Assembly: GCA_947492585.1 (NCBI GenBank) | Contig: CANLND010000013.1 | Span: forward strand, 1 to 64,000 | Direction of reading: 5' to 3' | DNA from: an uncultured Paracoccaceae bacterium | GTDB lineage: Bacteria > Pseudomonadota > Alphaproteobacteria > Rhodobacterales > Rhodobacteraceae | Length of the DNA: 64,000 bases | Shown: positions 43,264-52,387 of the stretch, in pieces | Position numbering within the stretch: the first letter of the stretch is position 1 | Layout of the letters: the number at the start of each line of letters is the position of its first letter | Program-made: the position numbers and the translations under genes | The notes under the pieces: generated by a model | What the model was told of the DNA's origin: nothing | What the model saw: the letters and a program-made list of their open reading frames with translations, nothing else | The model's database searches: none

Positions 43264-44409
43264 CTATGGCGTGCCCACGATAAAACTACCGCTCAGCGCA
43301 TGCGTGACCAAAGTGGGATTTGACTGGCTGCGGTTGGCCATACGTTCCAGATTGACAATGGTCGACAACATGATGCGGTCATGGCTCCAGTCCCCGGGGC
43401 GCTGCAACAACAAAGCACTGTAGAACACAGCAGCAATCAATGTCGTCGTAACCACAGCCCATGTGACAGGCATGGCGGATGGAGTGCGAGGCATGGTGAC
43501 GACAAAGATACGCTGGGCCAATGCGCTTTTGCGGCCGATTTCGCGCTGATTGACCAGCGGAACAACCGGGCTGCGCCGGAAAAACAAGCTGGGGCGCGCT
43601 ATCGCATCAGCACAGGCTCGGATAAGACATTCACAATATTGGCGAGGATCAAATCCAGCGCGCCGCATCAATACCTGATCACAGGCAAACTCGCGCAAGG
43701 CCCGGACATCGCGCCGCCATAGGAAATAAGCCGGATTCCAAAATAGGATTGGGCGCATCAGTTCGAGCAGAAATTCGTATTCGATATCGTGATGGCGAAA
43801 ATGTTGAAGCTCATGGGCGATGGTCATCTTTAGATCTGCGGGCCGGGTGATCAGGGCTGCTGGTAAGACCACATACCGGCGCCGCAGGCCGCGCGTCGAA
43901 AATGCTACCTGTGTGGTATGCGAAATGCGCAGTTCAACCTGTCCGATACGTTTGTAGATGAAACTTGAACGCAGGACACGATTCAGATGCCACAGCGACA
44001 AAACAAACGCGCCAAGGCAGGTCAGCGCACCAAGGATGATGCTATATGTCAGGGCTCGGGCCCAGGGCGCCTGTTGCAGGGTTAATTCCCGGACCAAATC
44101 TTCACGCAGTCCCAACAATGTTTCGAATTTTGTCGCACTTATGTTCACATTGCCTTGCAGGTATTGGGCCACCAACAGATCCGAAATATTTGCAGGTGGA
44201 GGAACATTGACGCCAGACAGCAGCAGTACAACAAATGGCGCAAGCGGCAGCAGCACGGTCAATACATTCAGCAGGCGCAACTGTGGAACAAAAGACTGCC
44301 CGGCGCGCGTTGCCGACAGGGCACGGCGCATCGCCAGCCACAGCAGCACCGCCGCCAAAAACAGAAGGTTCAGGTCGATATAGGCATTCAGCAGTACATC
44401 AGCGTTCAT
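43264..44409 (-). CDS. M56-family (BlaR1/MecR1-like) membrane metallopeptidase
   Basis: A 381-residue inner-membrane protein. Four hydrophobic segments (about 8-25, 48-66, 123-142, 318-338) surround a cytosolic zinc protease domain with HELQH (HExxH, near residue 200) and the downstream acidic residue in LREFACDQ. BlaR1-type proteins sense a signal and cleave the partner BlaI repressor. Here the C-terminal penicillin-binding sensor domain is missing, so the signal differs from beta-lactams. Its gene overlaps the blaI-like gene by 11 bases, confirming the pair. Confidence 0.85.
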   Translation of the reverse strand: MNADVLLNAYIDLNLLFLAAVLLWLAMRRALSATRAGQSFVPQLRLLNVLTVLLPLAPFVVLLLSGVNVPPPANISDLLVAQYLQGNVNISATKFETLLGLREDLVRELTLQQAPWARALTYSIILGALTCLGAFVLSLWHLNRVLRSSFIYKRIGQVELRISHTTQVAFSTRGLRRRYVVLPAALITRPADLKMTIAHELQHFRHHDIEYEFLLELMRPILFWNPAYFLWRRDVRALREFACDQVLMRRAGFDPRQYCECLIRACADAIARPSLFFRRSPVVPLVNQREIGRKSALAQRIFVVTMPRTPSAMPVTWAVVTTTLIAAVFYSALLLQRPGDWSHDRIMLSTIVNLERMANRSQSNPTLVTHALSGSFIVGTP

Positions 44410-44815
44410 TGTCCCCCAGCCTTTCAGTCAAAAGCGCTCGCATTTCCTCGAGCATCTCATCGGTGATGTCCTCATCATCCACCAGTCGTGCGACCAGCGC
44501 TGCGGGGGCACCATTAAACAATTTGCTCGAGAGATTTTTGAGAGAAGTTTTCTGATAATCTGCCTTTGGAACCGCTGGGCGATAGACCAAAGAACGCTCC
44601 ACACGCTCACTGGTGACAAACCCTTTTTGTTCCATGATCTTCAGGACTGTGGCCACTGACGTATAGGCGCGTTCCTGCACCTTGTTCAGCTGGGCCAGAA
44701 TTTCATGCACCGTCCCAGATCCGATGTCCCAGACAACGGTCATAAATTCCAGTTCCACCTCTGTCAGCAGCGATTTATCCTGTTTCTTGCGCATAAGATC
44801 TGTGGTCCGGTCCAT
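44399..44815 (-). CDS. BlaI/MecI/CopY-family repressor
   Basis: A 138-residue winged-helix repressor with LTEVELEFMTVVWDIGSGTV (about 17-36) and the recognition region AYTSVATVLKIMEQKG, followed by the C-terminal dimerisation helix that M56 proteases cut. ATG 44815 has AGGAA upstream. No beta-lactamase or penicillin-binding protein gene is near; the regulated gene may be the operon itself or elsewhere. Confidence 0.88.
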   Translation of the reverse strand: MDRTTDLMRKKQDKSLLTEVELEFMTVVWDIGSGTVHEILAQLNKVQERAYTSVATVLKIMEQKGFVTSERVERSLVYRPAVPKADYQKTSLKNLSSKLFNGAPAALVARLVDDEDITDEMLEEMRALLTERLGDNER

Positions 44816-44956
44816 TTGAAGTTCCTGATATGCTAGGGGGTGAAATAGACTTTGGGAATAGAAATTATATCTCAGCAGGGGCAGAGGTCTGTGCGCTGCC
44901 CCCGGTCTTCTTTTTGGCCGGTAAATACCCCGGGGTGAATGCGCGCCGCGCGCGTA

Positions 44957-44972
44957 GAGGGGCTGGCCCCTC
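44957..44972 (-). terminator. Short hairpin at the end of the glycerol operon
   Basis: GAGGGGC and GCCCCTC arms with a 2-base loop sit across the stop codon of the last operon gene. No T-run follows, so termination efficiency is doubtful. Confidence 0.3.
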
Positions 44973-45249
44973 AGACCTTCCAGAAGCAGAAGATGCCCCA
45001 GCCAATTGACAGGCCCAGAGGGGTCCACAAGGGCATTCCAATCAGGCCCAGCCAGGCGAGGAAAATATATGATGTGCCCAATAGGGTGATAAACAAGCGA
45101 TCCCCGCGTGTGGTTTCTAGTCCCAATACACCTTTGCGCAGGTCACCGCCGGGGCGACGGACTTCCAGCGCGATCATCAGACCGATGGCGCTGAAAATTC
45201 CAACAAACAACAGGGCCGTGGGCCAGGTCCAAGCCATCCATGACAACAT
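44971..45249 (-). CDS. glpU: DUF2160 small membrane protein of the glycerol ABC transporter (GlpU-like)
   Basis: A 92-residue membrane protein with three hydrophobic stretches (WTWPTALLFVGIFSAIGLMI; FITLLGTSYIFLAWLGLIG; LGLSIGWGIFCFW). DUF2160 proteins accompany the glycerol importer GlpSTPQUV described in Rhizobium leguminosarum; their exact task is not known. It starts one base after the glpQ stop, so it is translated with the permease. Confidence 0.82.
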   Translation of the reverse strand: MLSWMAWTWPTALLFVGIFSAIGLMIALEVRRPGGDLRKGVLGLETTRGDRLFITLLGTSYIFLAWLGLIGMPLWTPLGLSIGWGIFCFWKV

Positions 45250-45250
45250 A

Positions 45251-46048
45251 TCAAACTCTCCCCATCGCAAAGCCTTTTGCGATGTAATTTCGGACAAAAT
45301 AGATCACGATGGCGCCCGGAATGATGGTCAGCGTACCCGCTGCCGCCAACAGTCCCAATTCATAGCCTGCGCTTGATGCGGTTTTGGTCATGGTTGCGGC
45401 AATGGGTTTGGCGGCAACGGCCGTCAGGGTTTTGGCCAAAAGCAGCTCGACCCATGAGAACATGAAGCAGAAGAACGCAGCCACACCCACACCGGCCTTG
45501 ATCGATGGAATAAAGATCGTGGCAAAGAAACGCGGGAAGGAATAGCCATCCACATAAGCCGTCTCATCCAGCTCTTTGGGGATGCCGCCCATGAAGCCTT
45601 CCAAAATCCACACCGACAGGGGGATGTTGAACAGGCAATGCGCCAGCGCCACAGCCAGATAGGTGTCAAACAGTTCCACCGCTGAATACAGCTGAAAGAA
45701 GGGCAGGGCAAACACCGCGGCCGGGGCCATCCGGTTGGTCAGCAACCAAAAAAACAGCTGCTTGTCCCCCAAAAAACGATACCGAGAGAACGCATAGGCG
45801 GCGGGCAGGGCCACTGTGATCGAAATTATGGTGTTGATCGTCACATAAGAGATCGAGTTGATATAGCCCCAATACCAGGTTGGATCGGTAAAGATCGTCT
45901 TGTAGTTTTCCAGAGTGAAGGTCTGGGGGAACAGTGAAAATCCTGACAGGATTTCATTGGTTGTCTTAAAGCTCATCGCCACCAGCCAGTAGATGGGCAG
46001 CATGAGAAACAGGATATAGATGATGGGGACGATGGTACGTTTTTGCAT
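45251..46048 (-). CDS. glpQ: Glycerol ABC transporter permease GlpQ
   Basis: A 265-residue inner-membrane permease of the MalG/UgpE type with six predicted helices; the EAA coupling motif is seen in ELDETAYVDGYSFPRFF (about 170-186). The gene starts 14 bases after the end of glpP. The assignment to glycerol rests on the whole operon (dual ATPases, DUF2160 protein and a large binding protein). Confidence 0.88.
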   Translation of the reverse strand: MQKRTIVPIIYILFLMLPIYWLVAMSFKTTNEILSGFSLFPQTFTLENYKTIFTDPTWYWGYINSISYVTINTIISITVALPAAYAFSRYRFLGDKQLFFWLLTNRMAPAAVFALPFFQLYSAVELFDTYLAVALAHCLFNIPLSVWILEGFMGGIPKELDETAYVDGYSFPRFFATIFIPSIKAGVGVAAFFCFMFSWVELLLAKTLTAVAAKPIAATMTKTASSAGYELGLLAAAGTLTIIPGAIVIYFVRNYIAKGFAMGRV

Positions 46049-46062
46049 GCGCGTGTCCTCCT

Positions 46063-46926
46063 TTAATTTTGGTCATCTTTGGTCATGACTGTGTAGAACA
46101 GCCAGCTGACCAGAAGGGTGATTGCAAAGTAGATCAGGCTCATCGCGGCCGCGGGTCCCAGATCAAACTGACCCAGCGCGATTTTCACCAGATCGATGGA
46201 CAACAACGTGGTCGAATTGCCGGGACCACCGCCTGTCAGAACAAAGGGTTCGGTGTAGATGTTAAAACTGTCCATGAACCGCAACAGGATCGCGATGGTC
46301 AGAACGGTTTTCATCTTGGGCAGTTGAATGAACCGGAACACGCTCCAGTTTGAGGCACCGTCGATTTTGGCCGCCTGATAATAGGCATCCGGGATCGACA
46401 CGAGGCCCGCATAAGACAGCAGCACCACAAGCGAGGTCCAGTGCCAGACATCCATGGTGATGATGGTCACCCAGGCGGCCAGCGGATCTTGGGTCATGTC
46501 ATAATTGATGCCCAGAACGTGGTTCAGGAAATACCCCAAAAGGCCGATATCGGGCAGGGTGAAAATGTTCCACATCGCGCCAACCACGTTCCATGGGATC
46601 AGCATAGGCAGGGCCATCAGAACCAGACAAACAGGCACCCAAAACCCTTTGCGCGGCATCGACAGGGCAATGGCAATGCCCAATGGAATTTCGATGATCA
46701 GGATCAAAAAGGTGAACAGAAACTGGCGACCCAAGGCGGCGTGAAAGCGATCTGAACGCAGGATTTGCTGGAACCAGTCCAATCCCTGCCAGAAAAAGAT
46801 ATTGTCGCCAAAGGTTTCCTGAACAGAATAGTTCACCACCGTCATCATCGGGATCAGCGCGTTGAACGCGACCAGCAAAAGGACGGGGAGGACAAAGAAC
46901 CAGGCTTTTTGGTTTTCGGTTTTCAT
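46063..46926 (-). CDS. glpP: Glycerol ABC transporter permease GlpP
   Basis: A 287-residue permease of the MalF/UgpA type: helices at about 10-30, 72-92, 100-120, 150-172, 200-222 and 258-280, with a coupling loop around SIPDAYYQAAKIDGASNWSV. Partner of GlpQ. ATGA overlap with the upstream ATPase gene glpT. Confidence 0.88.
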   Translation of the reverse strand: MKTENQKAWFFVLPVLLLVAFNALIPMMTVVNYSVQETFGDNIFFWQGLDWFQQILRSDRFHAALGRQFLFTFLILIIEIPLGIAIALSMPRKGFWVPVCLVLMALPMLIPWNVVGAMWNIFTLPDIGLLGYFLNHVLGINYDMTQDPLAAWVTIITMDVWHWTSLVVLLSYAGLVSIPDAYYQAAKIDGASNWSVFRFIQLPKMKTVLTIAILLRFMDSFNIYTEPFVLTGGGPGNSTTLLSIDLVKIALGQFDLGPAAAMSLIYFAITLLVSWLFYTVMTKDDQN

Positions 46927-48008
46927 GCCGCAACCTCCTGCGCGGATGTGGCCAGCCAGTCATCGACATAGAGCCGGGTCTGATCTTGACGGAAATTCAA
47001 ATGCACTGCGGTGCCACGTTCGGGCGCTTGGCCCTCAATGATGGCATTGATGCGCTGGCCTTGCGCCTCGCATTCCACAACGATGTGGCGGCCAACGTCG
47101 GACACTTTGGTGACGGTGGCGGGTAGCCCGGTGGAGCTGATGGAGACAAATTCAGGCCGGATGCCGATCTCGGTCTTGCCGGTGGGATTTCCCTGAAGAG
47201 GGCCTTCCAGCGCAATAGGCTGATCGCCAAAAAGGGCGATGCCACCTTGTAACCTACAGGGCAGGATGTTCATGCCGGGCGAGCCGATGAAATGTCCCAC
47301 AAAGGTATGCGCGGGGCGTTCAAACAGTTCTACCGGGGAGCCGATCTGCACAACTTCGCCCTGCTGCATAACCACCACCTGATCCGCAAAGGTCAGCGCT
47401 TCGGTCTGGTCGTGGGTTACGTAAATCATCGTGGCTTTGACGCGTTGATGCAGTTCCTTCAGTTTGGACCGCAGCTTCCATTTCAGATGCGGGTCAATCA
47501 CGGTGAGCGGTTCATCGAACATCACCACATTGACGTCTTCGCGCACCAACCCACGCCCCATTGAGATTTTTTGTTTGTTGTCCGGGCTAAGCCCCGCCGC
47601 GCGGGTGGTCAGCATGTCGGTGACTTCCAGCATCTCGGCAATGGCCAGGACGCGCTCGCGGATCATTTCCTCATCCCGGCCGCGGTTGCGCAGCGGAAAG
47701 GCAAGGTTGTCGTAAACCGTCATCGTGTCGTAGATCACCGGGAACTGGAACACCTGCGCAATGTTGCGCTGATCCGGGGGAAGGGCGGTCACGTCTTGAC
47801 CATCAAACAGGATCTGACCTTCCGACGGCACCAACAGGCCTGAAATGATGTTCAACAGGGTGGATTTGCCACAGCCGGATGGGCCCAGCAGCGCATAGGC
47901 GCCGCCGTCGGTCCAGTCCAGATCGATCTCCTTCAGCGCGTAATCCGAGGGGGATTGCGGGTTCGGAGCATAGCTGTGACGCAGTTTTGAGAGAGTAATT
48001 TTTGCCAT
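46923..48008 (-). CDS. glpT: Glycerol ABC transporter ATPase GlpT, degenerate signature motif
   Basis: A 361-residue MalK-type ATPase. Walker A GPSGCGKST (about 44-52), Q-loop VFQFPVIYDTM, Walker B VVMFDEPL and H-loop YVTHDQTEAL are intact, but the ABC signature reads GLSPDNKQKIS in place of LSGGQ. The C-terminal regulatory (TOBE-like) domain covers about 240-361. It should pair with GlpS; see the separate finding on their complementary losses. Start at ATG 48008, 8 bases after the glpS stop. Confidence 0.9.
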   Translation of the reverse strand: MAKITLSKLRHSYAPNPQSPSDYALKEIDLDWTDGGAYALLGPSGCGKSTLLNIISGLLVPSEGQILFDGQDVTALPPDQRNIAQVFQFPVIYDTMTVYDNLAFPLRNRGRDEEMIRERVLAIAEMLEVTDMLTTRAAGLSPDNKQKISMGRGLVREDVNVVMFDEPLTVIDPHLKWKLRSKLKELHQRVKATMIYVTHDQTEALTFADQVVVMQQGEVVQIGSPVELFERPAHTFVGHFIGSPGMNILPCRLQGGIALFGDQPIALEGPLQGNPTGKTEIGIRPEFVSISSTGLPATVTKVSDVGRHIVVECEAQGQRINAIIEGQAPERGTAVHLNFRQDQTRLYVDDWLATSAQEVAA

Positions 48009-48016
48009 GATTGACC

Positions 48017-49087
48017 TCAGGCCACGCGAGAGCCGTCGGGTGCAAAGAAGTAGCACGCGGACGGGTCCATATAAAAATCATGCAGTTCGCCAACCTCGTA
48101 AGGATGCACGCCTGCGGCCAGCGACACCCAGCTGGTGTTTCCGTGGCCTTGGTCGAAATGTGCTGAGCTTTCAGAACCAGACAGTTCTGTCACCTGCACG
48201 CGACCTTGCAATCGAACGGTGCAGCCATTGTGGACAACCGGCAGCACGTGGTGGGGGCGGATCGCAACGGTATAGTTGCCGTCGGCCAGATTTGCCGCAT
48301 CGCCGGCCAGATCCCACTGCACATCCGCGCCCATTTGGGCGATCTGGCCGCGTTTGGTGATGGTCGCCGTGTTGATAGGCGGGTCGGAAAACACCTGCGC
48401 CGCCTGCACATTGGCCGGGTTGCGGTAGATATCAGCGGTAGGGCCAAACTGCGTTACGTGGCCGTCGTTCATCAGCGCGGTTTTGCCGCCTAACAACAGT
48501 GCCTCTTCGGGTTCAGACGTGGCATACACCACAACTGCGCCGCGCCCGGAAAACAGCTCTGGCAGCTGGTCGCGCAGCTCTTCACGCAGTTTGTAGTCGA
48601 GGTTGGCCAAAGGTTCGTCCAGAAACACCGCCTGGCTTTCCTTGGCAATGGCGCGGGCCAAGGCGCAGCGTTGTTGCTGCCCACCGGACAATTCGTGGGG
48701 ACGGCGGTGCAACATCGGGCGCAGCTGCAAAATATCTGCGGCCTCTTCAACGCGGCCCTGAATTTCCGACTTGGCCATGCCTGCAACCTTTAAGGGGGAG
48801 GCGATGTTATCGTAGACCGTCATATGCGGGTAGTTGATGAAAAACTGGTGCACCAGACTGATGTTGCGCCTTTGCGTGCTCAGCTTGGTGACATCCTGAT
48901 CTTCCATCAGAATTTGACCACTGGCCATGGGATCAAGCCCGGCCATCAATTTGATTAATGAGGTCTTGCCCGACCCGGTGGCGCCCAGAAGGACGTTGAA
49001 GTGACCGGCTTCCAATATCAAAGAGGTCTCTTTGATATGCTGGACCGCGCCGACGCGTTTGGTCACGTTTCGTAGCTCAAGTGCCAT
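48017..49087 (-). CDS. glpS: Glycerol ABC transporter ATPase GlpS, H-loop histidine absent
   Basis: A 356-residue MalK-type ATPase. Walker A GATGSGKTS (about 36-44), Q-loop SLVHQFFINYPHMTV, signature ELSGGQQQR and Walker B AVFLDEPLANLD are intact, while the switch region reads VYATSEPEEAL where VTHDQxEA is expected, so the H-loop histidine is Ser. The ATG at 49087 begins the conserved MALELRNVTKRVG; the longer frame to 49222 runs through the intergenic hairpins. First ATPase gene after glpV. Confidence 0.9.
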   Translation of the reverse strand: MALELRNVTKRVGAVQHIKETSLILEAGHFNVLLGATGSGKTSLIKLMAGLDPMASGQILMEDQDVTKLSTQRRNISLVHQFFINYPHMTVYDNIASPLKVAGMAKSEIQGRVEEAADILQLRPMLHRRPHELSGGQQQRCALARAIAKESQAVFLDEPLANLDYKLREELRDQLPELFSGRGAVVVYATSEPEEALLLGGKTALMNDGHVTQFGPTADIYRNPANVQAAQVFSDPPINTATITKRGQIAQMGADVQWDLAGDAANLADGNYTVAIRPHHVLPVVHNGCTVRLQGRVQVTELSGSESSAHFDQGHGNTSWVSLAAGVHPYEVGELHDFYMDPSACYFFAPDGSRVA

Positions 49088-49226
49088 CTTATTCTGACTT
49101 TCTGGCAAGAGGTTTGCGCCACGCCCGGCCGGGCGCGATGCGAAAACGGGATGTGAGGGTGGAGAGGGCCCCCGAAGCGTCAGTGACGCCCCGGAGGAGG
49201 CCGGGCCAAGGGGGGTGACCAAGGCC

Positions 49227-49243
49227 CGGTCAGGAGGACCGGT
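49227..49243 (-). terminator. Hairpin after glpV, likely attenuator
   Basis: CCGGTC and GACCGG arms with a 5-base loop directly after the glpV stop codon, inside the 156-base glpV-glpS gap, which has other GC-rich dyads. Such hairpins behind binding-protein genes often protect the upstream mRNA and reduce downstream expression, giving excess binding protein over ATPase. Confidence 0.5.
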
Positions 49244-50977
49244 TTAGTTGTTGGCCCAGCGGGCTACCAGCTCGTCATAGTTGACCGTCTGACCAGCGGG
49301 TTTCTCGTTTTCCAGCGGGGGCTTGGCGCCGCCATTGGCATACCAGAACTCCGCGGATTTCTCTTCGTTCAGACGTGGGCCACAGCCACCGTAGATTTCG
49401 GCCTGCTCGTCTGCGCGCTGCATCCGGGCCATGGTGATGTCCATTTCTTGCGCCAGACGATCCATCGCTTCTTGTGGTGTAAATGCGCCCGAGTTCACGT
49501 CGCCAATTTGTTGCCACCAGATTTGGGCCAGCTTTGGATAATCAGGAACGTTCACACCCGTGGGCGACCATGCCACACGATCCGGCGAGCGGTAGAATTC
49601 TACCAGACCACCCAATTTTGGCGCGCGCTCAGTAAAGCTTGCGTGGTTGATCGAGCTGTCACGGATGAAGGTCAAACCCACGTGGGATTTCTTCACATCA
49701 ACCGTTTTGGACACAACGAACTGCGCATAAAGCCATGCGGCCTGTGCACGATCCAGAGGGGTGGATTTCAGGAAGGTCCAAGAACCCACGTCCTGATAGC
49801 CAACTTTCTGGCCTTCTTCCCAATAGGGACCATGGGGCGAAGGCGCCATGCGCCACAGCGGGGTGCCTTGAGCGTCAACTGTGTTGTTGCCTTCAGACTG
49901 GGGTTTTACCATGTCGGCGGTAAAAGCAGTGTACCAGAAGATCTGCTGGGCCACGTTGCCCTGGGCCAGGGCGGGCAGAGACTGGTAAAAGTCATACGAC
50001 GCCGCACCAGGAGGGGCGTAGGCGCGCAGCCATTCGTCCCATTTGCGGATCGCATAGACCGCCGCTGGACCGTTTGCGGCCCCACCACGGGTGACACTTG
50101 CGCCCGCAGGGTTACACGAACCGGCTTCCATACGGATGCCCCATTCATCAATTGGGATACCGTTGGGTTCACCCACCGAACCAGCACCCGCCATAGACAG
50201 CCAGGCATCGGTCATCCGCCAGCCCAGATCGGGCGCGCGTTTGCCGTAATCCATGTGGCCATAGATCGCGGTGCCGTCGATTTCTTTTACGTCCTTGGAG
50301 AAGAACTCGGCGATGTCTTCGTAGGCCGACCAGTTAACCGGAACGCCCAGATCATAGCCGTATTTGGCTTTGAACGCCTCTTGCAGATCTGCGCGGTCAA
50401 ACCAATCTTTGCGGAACCAATACAGGTTGGCAAACTGTTGGTCGGGCAGCTGATACAGATCACCGTCCGGGCCCGTGGTGAACTGGGTGCCCATAAAGTC
50501 GGCCAGATCCAATTCGGGGTTTGTTACGTCGCTGAAGTCGCCCGCCATCATGTCAGTCAGGTTGTAAGCCAGCTGCAAACGCGAGTGTGTGCCGATCAGG
50601 TCGCTGTCGTTGACATAGGCGTCATACAGGTTCCGTTTGGTCTGCATCTGAGTTTGCACCGCTTGCACAACCTCACCTTCGCCCAGAATCTGGTGATTCA
50701 CCTTGATACCGGTGATGTCCTCAAAGGCTTTGGTGAGAACTTCAGATTCGTAAGAATGGGTGGGGATGCCTTCGGACAGGACATTGATTTCCATGCCCTT
50801 GTATGGCGCAGCCGCGTTGATGAACCAGTTCATCTCTGCCAGCTGCTCGTCTTTTGTCAGAACCGAAGGTTGAAATTCTTCGTCGATCCATTTCTTAGCG
50901 GCCATTTCATCGGCAACAGCCATTGACCCCGCAACCACGGCACCAACCGCGGCAGCGGACATAAGATACCTACGCAT
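49244..50977 (-). CDS. glpV: Glycerol ABC transporter substrate-binding protein GlpV
   Basis: A 577-residue periplasmic binding protein of the family 1 (sugar-type) fold; signal peptide MRRYLMSAAAVGAVVAGSMA, cleavage after AVA near residue 22. Long for the family (usually 400-450), as is typical of the GlpV group. DLYQLPDQQFANLYWFRKDW and WDEWLRAYAPPGAASYDFYQ are conserved-looking ligand-cleft regions. It is the first gene of the operon here, with a likely promoter in the AT-rich region 51060-51120. No glpD, glpK or glpR gene is in the window. Confidence 0.87.
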   Translation of the reverse strand: MRRYLMSAAAVGAVVAGSMAVADEMAAKKWIDEEFQPSVLTKDEQLAEMNWFINAAAPYKGMEINVLSEGIPTHSYESEVLTKAFEDITGIKVNHQILGEGEVVQAVQTQMQTKRNLYDAYVNDSDLIGTHSRLQLAYNLTDMMAGDFSDVTNPELDLADFMGTQFTTGPDGDLYQLPDQQFANLYWFRKDWFDRADLQEAFKAKYGYDLGVPVNWSAYEDIAEFFSKDVKEIDGTAIYGHMDYGKRAPDLGWRMTDAWLSMAGAGSVGEPNGIPIDEWGIRMEAGSCNPAGASVTRGGAANGPAAVYAIRKWDEWLRAYAPPGAASYDFYQSLPALAQGNVAQQIFWYTAFTADMVKPQSEGNNTVDAQGTPLWRMAPSPHGPYWEEGQKVGYQDVGSWTFLKSTPLDRAQAAWLYAQFVVSKTVDVKKSHVGLTFIRDSSINHASFTERAPKLGGLVEFYRSPDRVAWSPTGVNVPDYPKLAQIWWQQIGDVNSGAFTPQEAMDRLAQEMDITMARMQRADEQAEIYGGCGPRLNEEKSAEFWYANGGAKPPLENEKPAGQTVNYDELVARWANN

Positions 50978-51061
50978 CTTTATCCTCCCTAAGTGTATGT
51001 TGTCTGGCCACCTCCCAGTGTACCCGACTGTCCAATTACATTCACTTCATAATGCTTTCTG

Positions 51062-51118
51062 TCAAACTAATTTTATAGTAGTTGAGTTAGTGAATTGTTT
51101 TCAAACGAAAACTAATTA
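51062..51118. repeat. AT-rich repeated half-sites upstream of glpV
   Basis: AAACTAATT occurs at 51064-51072 and 51109-51117, and AATTGTTTTC (51093-51102) faces GAAAACTAATT (51107-51117) as an imperfect inverted repeat. The stretch is much richer in A+T than the surroundings and lies 85-140 bases ahead of glpV, as expected for promoter and operator. The regulator is unknown (a DeoR-type GlpR is a guess). Confidence 0.45.
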
Positions 51119-51239
51119 TTTAGATGGCGTGCCAATTGTCATGTGCGCGTCAAATCTCGACGCTGCATTGCAGAAAGCTGTGCCACTATTCGTGGCGTTT
51201 AGGGATCGAAGCCCCGTGCATTTGTGGATAAGAAGGGGC

Positions 51240-52376
51240 ATGGATACAGTATCAGATTTCGAAATTTTCCTCACCGCCCCGCCCGGATTGGAGCAAGCGC
51301 TTTTAAAAGAGGTGGGTGCACTGGGCTTTGCCTCGGCGAAATCCATGCCTGGGGGTGTCACTGTCATGGGGGGGTGGTCCGACGTTTGGCGGGCGAACTT
51401 GTGTTTGCGTGGGGCCGCGCGTGTCTTGGCACGGATCGGAGAATTTCGCGCGTTTCATCTGGCGCAGCTCGACAAACGAGCACGTAAATTTCCCTGGGGG
51501 GACGTATTGCGTCCGGATGTGCCGATAAGGGTCGAAGTTTCGACCAATAAGAAATCAAAGATCTATCATGCAGGGGCAGCCACCGAGCGGGTGGAACGTG
51601 CGCTCACCGAAAGTTTTGGCGCGACTTTGGCCAAAGGTGAAGACGGTCCAGCCGGGGTGACGCTGAAACTACGGATTGATGACAACAATTGTGTGTTCAG
51701 CGTGGATACATCTGGCGAAGGTCTCCACAAACGCGGTCACAAGGTCGCGGTTGGCAAAGCGCCCATGCGGGAAAACCTCGCGGCCATGTTCTTGCGTGAC
51801 TGTGGGTACGATGGCACCGAACCGGTGGTCGACCCTATGTGCGGGTCCGGCACCTTTGTGCTCGAGGCGGCCGAGATCGCACTTGGACTGATGCCGGGGC
51901 GCAGCCGTCGTTTTGCATTTGAGGATCTGGCGACGTTTGATGCCACGGCGTTTGAGGCGCTCAAGGGGGGCGACCATCAACAAGCACCGCAAGACCTGCC
52001 GCGCTTTTACGGTTCTGACCGCAATGCTGGCGCGGTGGATATGGCCACAGCCAATGCCGCCCGCTCCGGGGTGAGCGCGCTGGTGCACTTTCATCAGGCG
52101 GCTGTCAGTGATCTTATGCCCCCCGAAGGCCCAAAGGGACTGGTGATCGTCAACCCGCCTTATGGTGCGCGCATAGGCAATAAAAAACTGCTGTATGCAC
52201 TGTATGCGGCGTTGGGGCAGACGCTTAAAACACGGTTCAAGGGATGGCGCGTTGGTATCGTAACCAGCGAAACCGGGCTGGCCACCGCCACAAACCTACC
52301 GTTCCGTCCTTACGGTGCACCGGTGGCGCATGGCGGACTGAAGATCAGATTGTTTCAAACCGATCCGCTCAAATAA
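51240..52376 (+). CDS. THUMP-domain class I RNA methyltransferase (RlmL N-terminal-like)
   Basis: A 378-residue protein: ferredoxin-like/THUMP region at about 1-160, then an N2-guanine methyltransferase domain with VVDPMCGSGTFVLEAAEIA (motif I, about 198-216), FYGSDRNAGAV and the catalytic VNPPYG (about 305). This architecture fits enzymes making m2G in 23S rRNA (RlmL first half) or tRNA. ATG 51240 has AAGGGG upstream; the frame extends to 50997 but overlaps the glpV promoter area. A terminator follows. Confidence 0.9.
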   Translation: MDTVSDFEIFLTAPPGLEQALLKEVGALGFASAKSMPGGVTVMGGWSDVWRANLCLRGAARVLARIGEFRAFHLAQLDKRARKFPWGDVLRPDVPIRVEVSTNKKSKIYHAGAATERVERALTESFGATLAKGEDGPAGVTLKLRIDDNNCVFSVDTSGEGLHKRGHKVAVGKAPMRENLAAMFLRDCGYDGTEPVVDPMCGSGTFVLEAAEIALGLMPGRSRRFAFEDLATFDATAFEALKGGDHQQAPQDLPRFYGSDRNAGAVDMATANAARSGVSALVHFHQAAVSDLMPPEGPKGLVIVNPPYGARIGNKKLLYALYAALGQTLKTRFKGWRVGIVTSETGLATATNLPFRPYGAPVAHGGLKIRLFQTDPLK

Positions 52377-52387
52377 GTTTGCACAAA

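Noticed and set aside
43264-44815. A beta-lactam resistance module
   Set aside because: The BlaI and M56 proteins are present, but no beta-lactamase, penicillin-binding sensor domain or PBP2a-like gene is found.
49448-50926. A 492-codon open frame on the plus strand
   Set aside because: Antisense shadow of glpV; composition is not protein-like.
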